Shown one piece after another: positions 34,065 through 41,533 of a stretch of DNA of 64,000 nucleotides. Each line of letters opens with the position of its first letter. Position 1 is the stretch's first letter. The stretch covers positions 3,038,001 to 3,102,000 of the forward strand of contig NZ_AP023354.1 of NCBI RefSeq assembly GCF_018324685.1, in the 5' to 3' direction. The position numbers and the translations under genes are program-made. The stretch is from Actinocatenispora sera (GTDB lineage Bacteria; Actinomycetota; Actinomycetes; Mycobacteriales; Micromonosporaceae). Under the pieces are notes generated by a model. That model saw only the letters and a list, made by a program, of their open reading frames with translations. It did not search any database and was not told the origin of the DNA.

Positions 34065-35540
34065 TCAGCGGGGCTCGGCGCGCAGCGGCCGGCCCGGGTA
34101 CGCGTCGGTCCGCAACGCGCCGTCGCGCACCACCGGCACCCCGCCGACCAGCAGGTGCACCACGCCCACCGATGCCCGCACCGAGTCCAGGTACGTGGCG
34201 GTGTCGGTGATCCGAGTCGGATCGAGCACCACCACGTCCGCGTCCGCGCCGACGCCCAGGTGCCCCTTGGCCCGCGCCGAGGGCGCCGTGTCGTCCAGCA
34301 CCCGCGCCGGCAGGTACGCGCAGCGCCGGAACGCCTCCGCCCAGCTCCAGGTGCCCGACTCGCGCACCATGGTGCGCAGCGACCGGGCGAACGTCCCCGC
34401 GGTGCGCGGGTGCGTCGAGCCACCCGGCGGCAGCGGCCACTGTCGGGAGTCCAGCACCCCGTCGCCCCACAGCACCGGCATCGCGTCGCTCGCCACGATC
34501 GCATCCGGGTAGGCCAGGGATCGCCGCAGCAACGCCCGGTCCGTCGCGTCGCGCTCGTCCAGGAACTCCACGATGCACTCGGCGCCCGGATCGCGCTCGC
34601 GCACCTCCCGCAGCCGCGCCTCGTCCGCGATCCGCTCGCCGGTCTCGACCAGTACCAGGTTCGAGGCGGTGATGCCCCAGGCGCCCAGCCGTTCGGGCGC
34701 CAGGAAGTACGCACCCACGCCGGTGCTGCCCGCCCCGTACGGGTAGGCCTCGACGGTGACGCGCGATCCCGCGGCCCGGGCGCGGTCCAGCGTGGTGAGC
34801 ACCCGGTCGATGTGCCGGCGCGAGGTGCTGTTGACGTGGCAGTGGTGCATCGCCGCACCGGTCTCCGCCGCCGCGATCGCGATCTCCTCCGACCCGTCGA
34901 CCGGCGTGGACGGGTCGGCCTCGACCAGCTCCCGTACGTGCGTGTACGTCGGCACCCCGGCCGCCGCGGCCAGCCGCGCCACCGCGCGGAACTCGGCCGG
35001 GTCGGTGCGCGGCGCGTACCCGAGCAGCACGCCGATGCCGAGCGCGCCGTCGGCCAGCTCCCGCTCCAGCAGTCCCAGCCAGGTGCGCCGCTCCTCGGTC
35101 GACGAGGTGCGCTGCCAGCCCGGATCACCCAGCAGCGCCAGCTGCGTCTCCAGCCGGGCATCCGGCTCGACGCCCAGGTGCGCCTGCGCGCGGGCCGCGC
35201 CCCAGGACGCGGAGAACCCGTAGTTGAGCGGGCGGCCCGCCGCCGCGGCGTCCGCGTACGCCCGCGCCACCGGCAGCAGCCCGGCCTCCAGGTCCAGCGC
35301 GGTGGTCACGCCGTCCATCGCCTGCAGCCGCTGGCCGGCGATCGAGTGCACGTGGCTGTGCAGGTCGACGAAGCCCGGCCCGACGATCAGCCCGGTCACG
35401 TCGAGCACCGTCGCACCCTCCGGCGCGGCCAGCCCGGTCCCCACCGCGGCGACCGTGCCGTCGCGGACCAGCACGTCGGCGACCCGGTCGAGGCCGGTAC
35501 CGGGATCGATCACCCGCCCGTTGCGCAACAGCGTCTGCAT
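34065..35540 (-). CDS. N-acyl-D-amino-acid deacylase/D-aminoacylase-type amidohydrolase
   Basis: Amidohydrolase of 491 residues: N-terminal beta domain (LLRNGRVIDPGTGLDRVADV), HxH in GFVDLHSHVHS (about 58-68), a HxxH-like MHHCHVNSTS and a late metal-site Asp in VASDAMPVLWGDGVL, and a C-terminal RAKGHLGVGADADVVVLDP block. This is the D-aminoacylase/D-glutamate deacylase layout; it would release D-amino acids from N-acyl-D-amino acids. It lies 257 bases upstream of the operon, same strand, so it may have its own promoter. Dihydroorotase-like activity is an alternative but less likely. Confidence 0.85.
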   Translation of the reverse strand: MQTLLRNGRVIDPGTGLDRVADVLVRDGTVAAVGTGLAAPEGATVLDVTGLIVGPGFVDLHSHVHSIAGQRLQAMDGVTTALDLEAGLLPVARAYADAAAAGRPLNYGFSASWGAARAQAHLGVEPDARLETQLALLGDPGWQRTSSTEERRTWLGLLERELADGALGIGVLLGYAPRTDPAEFRAVARLAAAAGVPTYTHVRELVEADPSTPVDGSEEIAIAAAETGAAMHHCHVNSTSRRHIDRVLTTLDRARAAGSRVTVEAYPYGAGSTGVGAYFLAPERLGAWGITASNLVLVETGERIADEARLREVRERDPGAECIVEFLDERDATDRALLRRSLAYPDAIVASDAMPVLWGDGVLDSRQWPLPPGGSTHPRTAGTFARSLRTMVRESGTWSWAEAFRRCAYLPARVLDDTAPSARAKGHLGVGADADVVVLDPTRITDTATYLDSVRASVGVVHLLVGGVPVVRDGALRTDAYPGRPLRAEPR

Positions 35541-36042
35541 CGCGCCAGTCTGCCCCGATCCGGCCCCGCCACACCTCGGTGCCGCCGACGAATTCCGCCC
35601 CGCCGCTCCGTCCCGCCGGACGAACGGTTCACGTCCTCGACGTTGCGGTACGACAGCGTCGATCGCACGGTGGTGCGCACCCGGCCGGCGGAGGTGTGCA
35701 CGCAGCCGACCGTCACGTCGTCGCGGGACGCCCGTACGTCGATCCGGGTTCAGTTGTCCGGCAACGTTTTCTCGGTGGTCGTGGGATGCGCGCTCGCCGC
35801 CACCCCGGTGCGTGGTCAGCGCGCCCGAGGTGCGGGCGGCGTGATGGTCGGTGTAGAGCAGGACGGTCGCCACCACGTCCCGGTCCCGCATCGGTCAGAC
35901 CTGAGCCGACTCCGTGACCCCCGCATCCCCGGGCGCACTGGCCGCGGGGAACCCCTTGCGGGGCAACGGCTCCCGCCGCAGGTCGGCGACGGTGGCACCG
36001 ATCGACTTGCGTGAGGTTGCCGGTGGGGTGCATCATCTGGGC
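35541..36042. other. Intergenic region without a clear gene
   Basis: About 500 bases with slightly lower GC at 35740-35800. Open frames exist on both strands but none has family resemblance, a ribosome binding site and good codon use together. A leftward frame reading RDRDVVATVLLYTDHH from about 35890 has no counterpart further on and may be a decayed gene remnant. Confidence 0.4.
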
Positions 36043-36084
36043 ATGATCTTCACCAGGAAGGGCGGCGACGCCCAGGCGCGATGA
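36043..36084 (+). CDS. Possible 13-codon leader ORF of the DUF6745 gene
   Basis: ATG at 36043 opens a frame MIFTRKGGDAQAR whose TGA overlaps the DUF6745 ATG as ATGA. The larger gene has no ribosome binding site of its own close to its start, so coupled translation would explain how it is read. No known peptide family. Confidence 0.35.
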   Translation: MIFTRKGGDAQAR

Positions 36085-36992
36085 GCGCCCCCGCGCGGTT
36101 GGACGCCGCGCTTCGTTTCCCCGCCTCCCGCACCATCGCTGCCGGCCTTCGGCCGGAAACCGGCGACAGCCCGCGAGCGGGCGCCGGGAACAGCCTTCGG
36201 CTGTGGCGGGAGGCAGTCGACATCCGCCAGGAATGGCTCGGCCACGCGCTGTGCACCGATCCCGCCGACCGGCTCACCGCCGAACGGGCGCTGGCCCGGA
36301 TCTACGCCAGGATCGGCCGGCCCGTACCGCGGTTTCGTTGGGTCGACTCGCCGCACGCGGCGCTGCCGTACCTCGACGGGCTGCCCACGATCGACGACCT
36401 CTACCAGGTGATTCGCCGGCCCGGTTCGGTCTCGCCACCGCTGGCCAGCGATCTGGCCATGGCCGCGTCCGGGTTACGCGGCGCGCTCAGTGCAAGCGTC
36501 GACCGGGGCGACCCCGAACTGGCACCGGCACGTCCGCCCAAGTCCAAGAACCCCTGGCCGATGTTGCCGCCACGCGATGCGCTGGCCGCCGGCACACCGC
36601 TGAACGTGGTGCTGCACCGCAGCGTGCACGGAGCGCTGCAGCGCAGCATCGCCACCGGGTTCCGGCAGCCGATCCACGCCGCGCTGGCCCCCGGCCGGCG
36701 GCTGCCGGTCTGCTGGTACGGGCAGCACGACGTGCCGTGGATCGGCTACTACGACATGCTGCGCCGGGTCGGCCTCGCCCGCTACCAGCCGGGCCCGCTC
36801 GACCAGTTCGCCGACTGGGTCGACCTGGCCCGCTCCTGCGGCTGGTGGTGGCCCGGCGAGCGGGTCTGCGTGCTCACCGAACGCCCGGAAACCCTTCGTA
36901 CCGAACCGATCCCGGGCGCCTGGCACGACGAGGTGCGGCTGCGCCCCGGCGGCGTCGCCTACCGCGACGGCTGGCACCCGCTGCTGCACTGA
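36081..36992 (+). CDS. DUF6745-type protein
   Basis: Protein of 303 residues of unknown function. From about residue 45 it has the family pattern: EWLGHALCTDPADRLTAERA, then FRWVDSPHAALPYL, and near the C-terminus CWYGQHDVPWIGYYDML followed by RSCGWWWPGERVCVLTERP. Residues about 15-45 are foreign: they are encoded by a palindromic element at 36123-36214 inserted in frame. Homologues are often small, soluble and linked to STM4015/leucine-rich genes, but no such neighbour is here. Start supported only by possible coupling to a 13-codon upstream frame. Confidence 0.75.
   Translation: MSAPARLDAALRFPASRTIAAGLRPETGDSPRAGAGNSLRLWREAVDIRQEWLGHALCTDPADRLTAERALARIYARIGRPVPRFRWVDSPHAALPYLDGLPTIDDLYQVIRRPGSVSPPLASDLAMAASGLRGALSASVDRGDPELAPARPPKSKNPWPMLPPRDALAAGTPLNVVLHRSVHGALQRSIATGFRQPIHAALAPGRRLPVCWYGQHDVPWIGYYDMLRRVGLARYQPGPLDQFADWVDLARSCGWWWPGERVCVLTERPETLRTEPIPGAWHDEVRLRPGGVAYRDGWHPLLH
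36123..36214. repeat. 92-nt cloverleaf-like palindromic element inside DUF6745
   Basis: Outer stem GCCTCCCGC (36123-36131) with GCGGGAGGC (36206-36214), nine perfect pairs. Inside: CCGGCC-TTC-GGCCGG (36142-36156); CCGGCG ... CGCCGG (36160-36165 / 36182-36187) enclosing CCCGC-GA-GCGGG; and ACAGCC-TTC-GGCTGT (36190-36204). Together a four-way-junction, tRNA-sized fold. The frame stays open through it. Confidence 0.8.
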
Positions 36993-37208
36993 CCCGCACC
37001 CGCCGGCCGGATCCCCGATCCGGCCGGCGCAGGGTCACCCACCTTCCCGGCCGGACACACCGACGCGGGCGGCTGCTGCCCCGACCCAGTCGGTACGCGT
37101 ACGGTGCTGCCGGCCATGCGCGCTGGCCGTCGTCGGGCGACAACCGTTGTGTCCCAGCAGGCTTCAGGCGGATGGTATCCACGCCACCGGCGGTGCCCCG
37201 GGGGCGCC

Positions 37209-37586
37209 CTAGCCTGCGGTGCGGCTGAAGACGGTGAGTACCGAGCCGTCCGGATCGCGCAGCCAGGCCACCTGAACGCCCGCGGTGTCCGCCGAGACGC
37301 CGTCGTCGTCGAGCTCGAACGGCAGCTCCGCCGGGCCGAGGAACGCAATGCCACGCGATCGCAGCTCCCGTACCGTGGCCCGTACGTCGACGACCCGGAA
37401 GCTCGCCACCGGCCAGCTGGCCGTACCGGCGTCGGAGAACCCGGCGAGCAGGTAGATCACCGTGCCATCGTCGGCGTGCAGCAGCCAACCGCCGGGCGTC
37501 GGCTCGCCGGCCAGGCCCAGCCCACCCTCGTAGAACTCGCGCGCCCGGTCCAGGTCGCTCACGGCGATGACGGGTCCTGCGTGCAT
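37209..37586 (-). CDS. VOC/glyoxalase-like protein
   Basis: Single vicinal-oxygen-chelate protein of 125 residues: AVSDLDRAREFYEGGLGLAG at the start, GTVIYLLAG mid-protein, and WLRDPDGSVLTVFSR at the end, the usual paired beta-alpha-beta-beta-beta modules. Could be a bleomycin-type binding protein or a small dioxygenase; metal ligands are not decisive. GAGAGGAG before ATG. Follows the RibD-like gene by 28 bases, likely one transcript. Confidence 0.85.
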   Translation of the reverse strand: MHAGPVIAVSDLDRAREFYEGGLGLAGEPTPGGWLLHADDGTVIYLLAGFSDAGTASWPVASFRVVDVRATVRELRSRGIAFLGPAELPFELDDDGVSADTAGVQVAWLRDPDGSVLTVFSRTAG

Positions 37587-37614
37587 GGTTGCTCCTCTCG
37601 CGCCGTCGCGGTCG

Positions 37615-38229
37615 TCAGTGAACGTCGTAGATCAGGTGGGTCGCGGTCGTGGTGGCGACGACGCTGCGTTGCGCCAGGCTGCGCGCCGCGCCACCGGTGA
37701 ACAGCGGGGTACCGGCGCCCAGTACGACCGGGGCCAGGTGCAGCGACAGCGTGTCGACCAGGCCGGCGGCGAGCGCCGAACCGACCGTGGCGCCGCCGCC
37801 CATCACGACCACGTCGAGGTCCGCGCCGCGTTCCGCCGATGCAGCCTCGGCGCGCTGCCGGGCGGTGGCGACGGCGTCGGCCAGGCCGGTGGTGACGAAC
37901 GTCCAGTCGAGGTCGGTCAGCCGTACCGACGGGGGAGGGGTGCTGGTCACGACGACGAGCGCGGGCTTGCCGACCTCGCCGGCGCCGTACCCGACCTCGT
38001 CGTTCCAGCCGCCCGGCCCGTCGACCACGTCGAACAGCCGGCGGCCGAGGACGACCGCACCGGACAGGTTGGTCGCCTCGCGCAGGATCCGCCGGTCGTC
38101 CGGGTCGTCGGAGAACGCCCAGGCGTGCAGGGCGTCGCCGCCGGTACCCATCCCGTTGTCCGGGCCGGGATCGGGGCCGGTGACGAAGCCGTCAAGCGAC
38201 ATCGAGATGTCCGCAACGATTCGTGTCAT
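37615..38229 (-). CDS. Dihydrofolate reductase/RibD C-terminal-domain family protein
   Basis: NADPH-binding reductase-like protein of 204 residues: ADISMSLDGFVTGPD at the N-terminus, SGAVVLGRRLFDVVDGPGGW in the middle, and VVVMGGGATVGSALAAGLVD with APVVLGAGTPLFTG, the hallmark of the YyaP/RibD-C family. Substrate unknown. Two-gene unit with the downstream VOC protein. Confidence 0.88.
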   Translation of the reverse strand: MTRIVADISMSLDGFVTGPDPGPDNGMGTGGDALHAWAFSDDPDDRRILREATNLSGAVVLGRRLFDVVDGPGGWNDEVGYGAGEVGKPALVVVTSTPPPSVRLTDLDWTFVTTGLADAVATARQRAEAASAERGADLDVVVMGGGATVGSALAAGLVDTLSLHLAPVVLGAGTPLFTGGAARSLAQRSVVATTTATHLIYDVH

Positions 38230-38363
38230 ACCGGTACCGACGATGCCGGCGCCCCGAACTCATCGGCCGGCCGCAGGGGTACCGGCATCCGAGGGGCTCG
38301 GGACGCGGTCGTGCCGGTGTCCGACGATGCGGGCACCGGCACGGCTGGTTGTCGGGTCGCGGG

Positions 38364-38855
38364 TCAGACCACCGGCAGTTGCCACCGCTGCCACTGACCA
38401 CCGTTGCAAGGGGCGGCCTGCAACCCCTTGCCGCTGGTGTCGTCCAGGCAGCGGCCGGTGTTGACGTTGCGCAACTCGGCCCAGGCGCCGTACCAGGTGA
38501 CCTTCCACTCCTGGAAGGTTTGCCCGTTGCAGGTGACCAGCCGCAGACCCAGGTTGCTGTCATCCAGGCAGGTGGCGGTCATGGCGTTCTTGAACGTGTC
38601 CACGCCCGTGTGCACGGTGGTGGTCACCCAGGACTGGGCGCTGCCGTAGGCGCAGGTACTCGGGTACGGCGCCGTCATGCTGCTGGCCACCCCGACGCAC
38701 CGCCCGGTCCACTCGTTGCGGAGCTTTCGTACCGAGGACGCGTGCGCGGCCTGGCTGGTCACCACCATCATGGCGACGAACGCGACCGCCGCCAGCATCG
38801 TGAGCCGCAGCAACCTGCCACCCATCCTGGTCGGCGCCGTCAGACGAAGCTGCAT
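38364..38855 (-). CDS. Secreted ricin-type beta-trefoil-like protein
   Basis: Exported protein of 163 residues: long signal peptide (RLLRLTMLAAVAFVAMMVVTS, ending SQAAHA) and a mature ~125-residue domain with three Q-x-W-like repeats (SAQSWV, QTFQEWKV, GGQWQRWQL) and three TGRC/ATC-L-D-D pairs, i.e. one beta-trefoil. Such domains bind galactose or xylan chains, normally attached to hydrolases; here it stands alone. AAGGAG before the ATG at 38855. Confidence 0.8.
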   Translation of the reverse strand: MQLRLTAPTRMGGRLLRLTMLAAVAFVAMMVVTSQAAHASSVRKLRNEWTGRCVGVASSMTAPYPSTCAYGSAQSWVTTTVHTGVDTFKNAMTATCLDDSNLGLRLVTCNGQTFQEWKVTWYGAWAELRNVNTGRCLDDTSGKGLQAAPCNGGQWQRWQLPVV

Positions 38856-39042
38856 AGCTACTCCTTCGTGGTCGTACGGGATCCGTGCGCTCATCCTGTG
38901 CGCCGGCCATGCGCGACTCCAGCTGCTTCAGCCAGGCCGGAAACAGGACAAGACGCCGCCCGTACGAACGAGGGTCAGCCGCCGAACAACAGCGCATCGA
39001 GCCCGCACCGTACGCCGGGACGCTCGGCCACCCGCCGCGCGG

Positions 39043-39267
39043 CTACTTGACGGGGTAGGTACCGCGTCCGGGCAGGACTCGCACGAGACCCATCTTTGCT
39101 AGTTCGGCGATCGCACGTCGCACGGTGACCCGGGCCGTCCCGTACTCCTCGGCCAGCTCAAGCTCGGACGGCATCCGGCCGGGGTAGTCCCCATGGCGGA
39201 TCCGCTCAGCCAGGATGTCCCGGAGCTGTGCCCACAGGTACTCCCCAGCGTCCGGATCAAGCGTCAT
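39043..39267 (-). CDS. Small GntR-type winged-helix protein
   Basis: Only 74 residues: a lone GntR winged helix (YLWAQLRDILAERIRHGDYP, then SELELAEEYGTARVTVRRAI, and wing VLPGRGTY) without an effector domain. Stand-alone GntR heads like this are frequent in actinobacterial integrative elements. Promoter region is AT-rich with a CCTAGG pair. The frame also opens at an upstream TTG (39288). Confidence 0.85.
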   Translation of the reverse strand: MTLDPDAGEYLWAQLRDILAERIRHGDYPGRMPSELELAEEYGTARVTVRRAIAELAKMGLVRVLPGRGTYPVK

Positions 39268-39317
39268 GCATCCATCGTGATCACTCAACCCGCCTCGAGT
39301 CGACGAACTACCTCTTA

Positions 39318-39339
39318 ATACTACCTAGGGAAGCCTAGG
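39318..39339 (-). promoter_or_regulatory. Promoter and operator-like CCTAGG pair of the small GntR gene
   Basis: Minus-strand -10 TAGTAT (39323-39318), directly preceded by two CCTAGG palindromes (39324-39329 and 39334-39339) whose centres are 10 bp apart, one helical turn. This region is much richer in A and T than its surroundings. Confidence 0.5.
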
Positions 39340-39381
39340 ACCTCATAGGCCCGGAACGTATACTCAGACGCACAGAGATGA

Positions 39382-39555
39382 GGCTACGGTGCCGCGTGGT
39401 GGCACGTCATCCGCTCGACAGCTGGACTGATCGAGGGGCACGCCTACGTCACGGCCGGGCCGCTGGCCGCCAATGCCAATGCCGAGGCCATCAGCGGCGA
39501 CTCGCATGTCTTCTACGTCCGCCTCGCGGACACCATGGTCATGGACCCCTGCTGA
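39382..39555 (+). pseudogene. C-terminal gene remnant
   Basis: An open frame with no start codon that reads, toward its end, AGPLAANANAEAISGDSH and VFYVRLADTMVMDPC before a TGA. Codon use is more relaxed than in neighbouring genes (GCT, CAT, AAT). It looks like the 3' end of a lost gene next to the small GntR gene, perhaps from a decayed mobile element. Family not recognised. Confidence 0.4.
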
Positions 39556-39629
39556 CGCGGGCTGGCGGTGGCGTCGGGGAAAGAAGGCGCTGGGGTGCCG
39601 TTCGGGCCTGTCGACGCAAGCAGGCACGG

Positions 39630-41276
39630 TCAGAGGTGGATGCCGATGCCGCCGCGGCGGGGGTCGCCGCCGGCGCCGGTGCGGCCCACGGCGGAGGCGC
39701 CGCCGAAGTAGTGGTCCAGGTCGGGCCAGCGGTGGATCTGGTAGCCGGCGTCGGCGAGGGCGGCGAGTTCGTCGTCGGGTACGCCGGGTTCGGCGTGCGC
39801 GGTGCCGGCGACGACGTGGAAGCGGGCGCGGGCGATCGCGGTCTCCGGGTCGAGCCCGTCGACGAGCACCCCGAGCAGGGTGTGCGCCAGCGCTGTCCGG
39901 ATCCGGGACGCGCCGGCGGCGCCCACGGCGAGCAGCAGGTCCCCGTGCGGCCCGGGAGCGGGCGACGACTCGGCTGCTGACCCGGCCCCGGTACCGCTGC
40001 CGGGTACCGGGACCGGGGCGGTGACGTCGCCCAGCTCGGCGACCGATTCGCGGGCGGTGGGCTGGTCGGGGCCGAGCACCGTACTGACCTCGACCCGGGT
40101 GTCGTCGGGCAGCCCGGCGCCGGGCTGGCCGGCGCTGCCGGTACCGGTGGGTACCTCGGCGGCGGCGCCGGTGTGCGCCCGGCCGGCCTCGGTGGCGGTG
40201 ACCACCAGCGGGCACATCATGCTGTTCATCCGGGCGCCCGGCGGCAGCGCGCCGATGATCAGTTCGCCCTCGCCGAGCATCGAGTTGAGGTGGACGCCGA
40301 GGCCGGGCAGCCAGACGGCGGAGCCGAGGCCGAGGGTGGTGGTGACGACGCAGGCGTTGCCGTCCGGGTCGACCACGGAGATGTTGGTGGTGTCGCCGAG
40401 CCGTTGCAGCGCATGGTCGCGCAGCGCGTCGGCGAGCAGCACCGCCCGGCGGGTACGGTCGGCGCCGAGCACCGCGCCGTCGAGGGCGGCGAGGGTGTCG
40501 ATGGTGTGGTTGAGGTCGTCGCCCCGCCCGTACACGTGCGCGTCGGCGAACCCGGCGTGCCCGACCGGCAGCTCCAGCACCCGGTACTCGGCCAGGTCGG
40601 CGGGGCCGAGCGCGCCGCCGCCGGCGCGTACCGCGTCGATCATGGTGTGTCCGAGGGGGCCGGTGTAGAAGGCGTCGGGTCCCTCGTCTCGCAGGATGGC
40701 CATCGCCTTGTCCAGGCCGGGGTGGTGCAGCACCTCGCCGCCGTCGAGCAGCCGGCCGCGCGGCGCGTACGCCTGGGCGCCGTCGGCGGGCAGCATCGCC
40801 GGGGCGAGCGCGCGCAGCGTGTGTGCCTGCGCGGCGGGCAGTTCGGTGCCGTGCCGGGCCAGGTCGACGGCCGGTGCCACGACGCTGGACCACGGCAGCC
40901 GCCCCCACCGGGAGTGCAGCGCGCCGCAGCCGGCGGTCACGCCCGGGACGGCGACGCTGGAGGCGCCGATCTCGTACGGGATGGGCACACTGCCGAGCGT
41001 GATCGACACCGGTGTCATCGGCGTCGGGGTCACGTCACCGTCCAGCCCAGGTACCGCGACGAAGAAGTCCAGGCAGGTCACGGTGCGGTGTTCGGCGTCG
41101 TAGTAGGTGGCGAAGCCGCCGCCGGCGAGGCCGGTCAGCACGGTCTCGGCGGCGCAGCTGGCCAGCACCGCGGCAACCGCCGCGTCGGCGGCCGAGCCGC
41201 CCGCGGCCAGGATGGACAGGCCGGCCTGCGCGGTGGCCGGATGCCCGGCGGCGATCCCGGCTGGCGTCGCTGTCAC
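39630..41276 (-). CDS. Gamma-glutamyltransferase family protein
   Basis: Ntn-hydrolase of 548 residues. Large-subunit features: GHPATAQAGLSILAAGGSAADAAVAA, TGLAGGGFATYYDAEHRT. The autoprocessing/catalytic threonine is T296 in LGDTTNISVVDPDGNA, followed by GLGSAVWLPGLGVHLNSMLGE and a C-terminal GGIGIHL. No signal peptide is evident, unlike E. coli Ggt, so it may act inside. The linker at about 400-470 is long and Gly/Pro-rich. GTG start at 41276 is provisional. Divergent from the MFS and decarboxylase genes; perhaps all act on a gamma-glutamylated amine. Confidence 0.85.
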   Translation of the reverse strand: MTATPAGIAAGHPATAQAGLSILAAGGSAADAAVAAVLASCAAETVLTGLAGGGFATYYDAEHRTVTCLDFFVAVPGLDGDVTPTPMTPVSITLGSVPIPYEIGASSVAVPGVTAGCGALHSRWGRLPWSSVVAPAVDLARHGTELPAAQAHTLRALAPAMLPADGAQAYAPRGRLLDGGEVLHHPGLDKAMAILRDEGPDAFYTGPLGHTMIDAVRAGGGALGPADLAEYRVLELPVGHAGFADAHVYGRGDDLNHTIDTLAALDGAVLGADRTRRAVLLADALRDHALQRLGDTTNISVVDPDGNACVVTTTLGLGSAVWLPGLGVHLNSMLGEGELIIGALPPGARMNSMMCPLVVTATEAGRAHTGAAAEVPTGTGSAGQPGAGLPDDTRVEVSTVLGPDQPTARESVAELGDVTAPVPVPGSGTGAGSAAESSPAPGPHGDLLLAVGAAGASRIRTALAHTLLGVLVDGLDPETAIARARFHVVAGTAHAEPGVPDDELAALADAGYQIHRWPDLDHYFGGASAVGRTGAGGDPRRGGIGIHL

Positions 41277-41533
41277 CCCCTCGAGGTGCGGCGGCCGGCG
41301 AGGCGGTGCGATCGCCGCACCGCCCTCGGGGCGCGGTCGCGCCGGCAGGCGTGGCTGCCGATGATTCCCGATCGGGGCACGCCCGGTCTCCGGAGGAGAC
41401 ATTGCGTGCCCTGGCAAGCACGATACGTGCAGTGGATGGCGCGCGCGGCCTGGTGGCCATAACATCGGCGGCCGGACGCGAAGCATGAAGAATTCTCACG
41501 AACGAGCGAGCCAGCGAGCAGCGGGAGGTGACG

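Noticed and set aside
35541-35891. Leftward open frame extending the deacylase upstream to 35891
   Set aside because: Homology and amidohydrolase beta domain start at 35540; the extension is Arg/His-rich and looks non-coding.
36123-36214. Cloverleaf element as a tRNA gene
   Set aside because: No D/T-loop or anticodon-arm consensus and no CCA or GTTC motif; only the overall shape resembles a tRNA.
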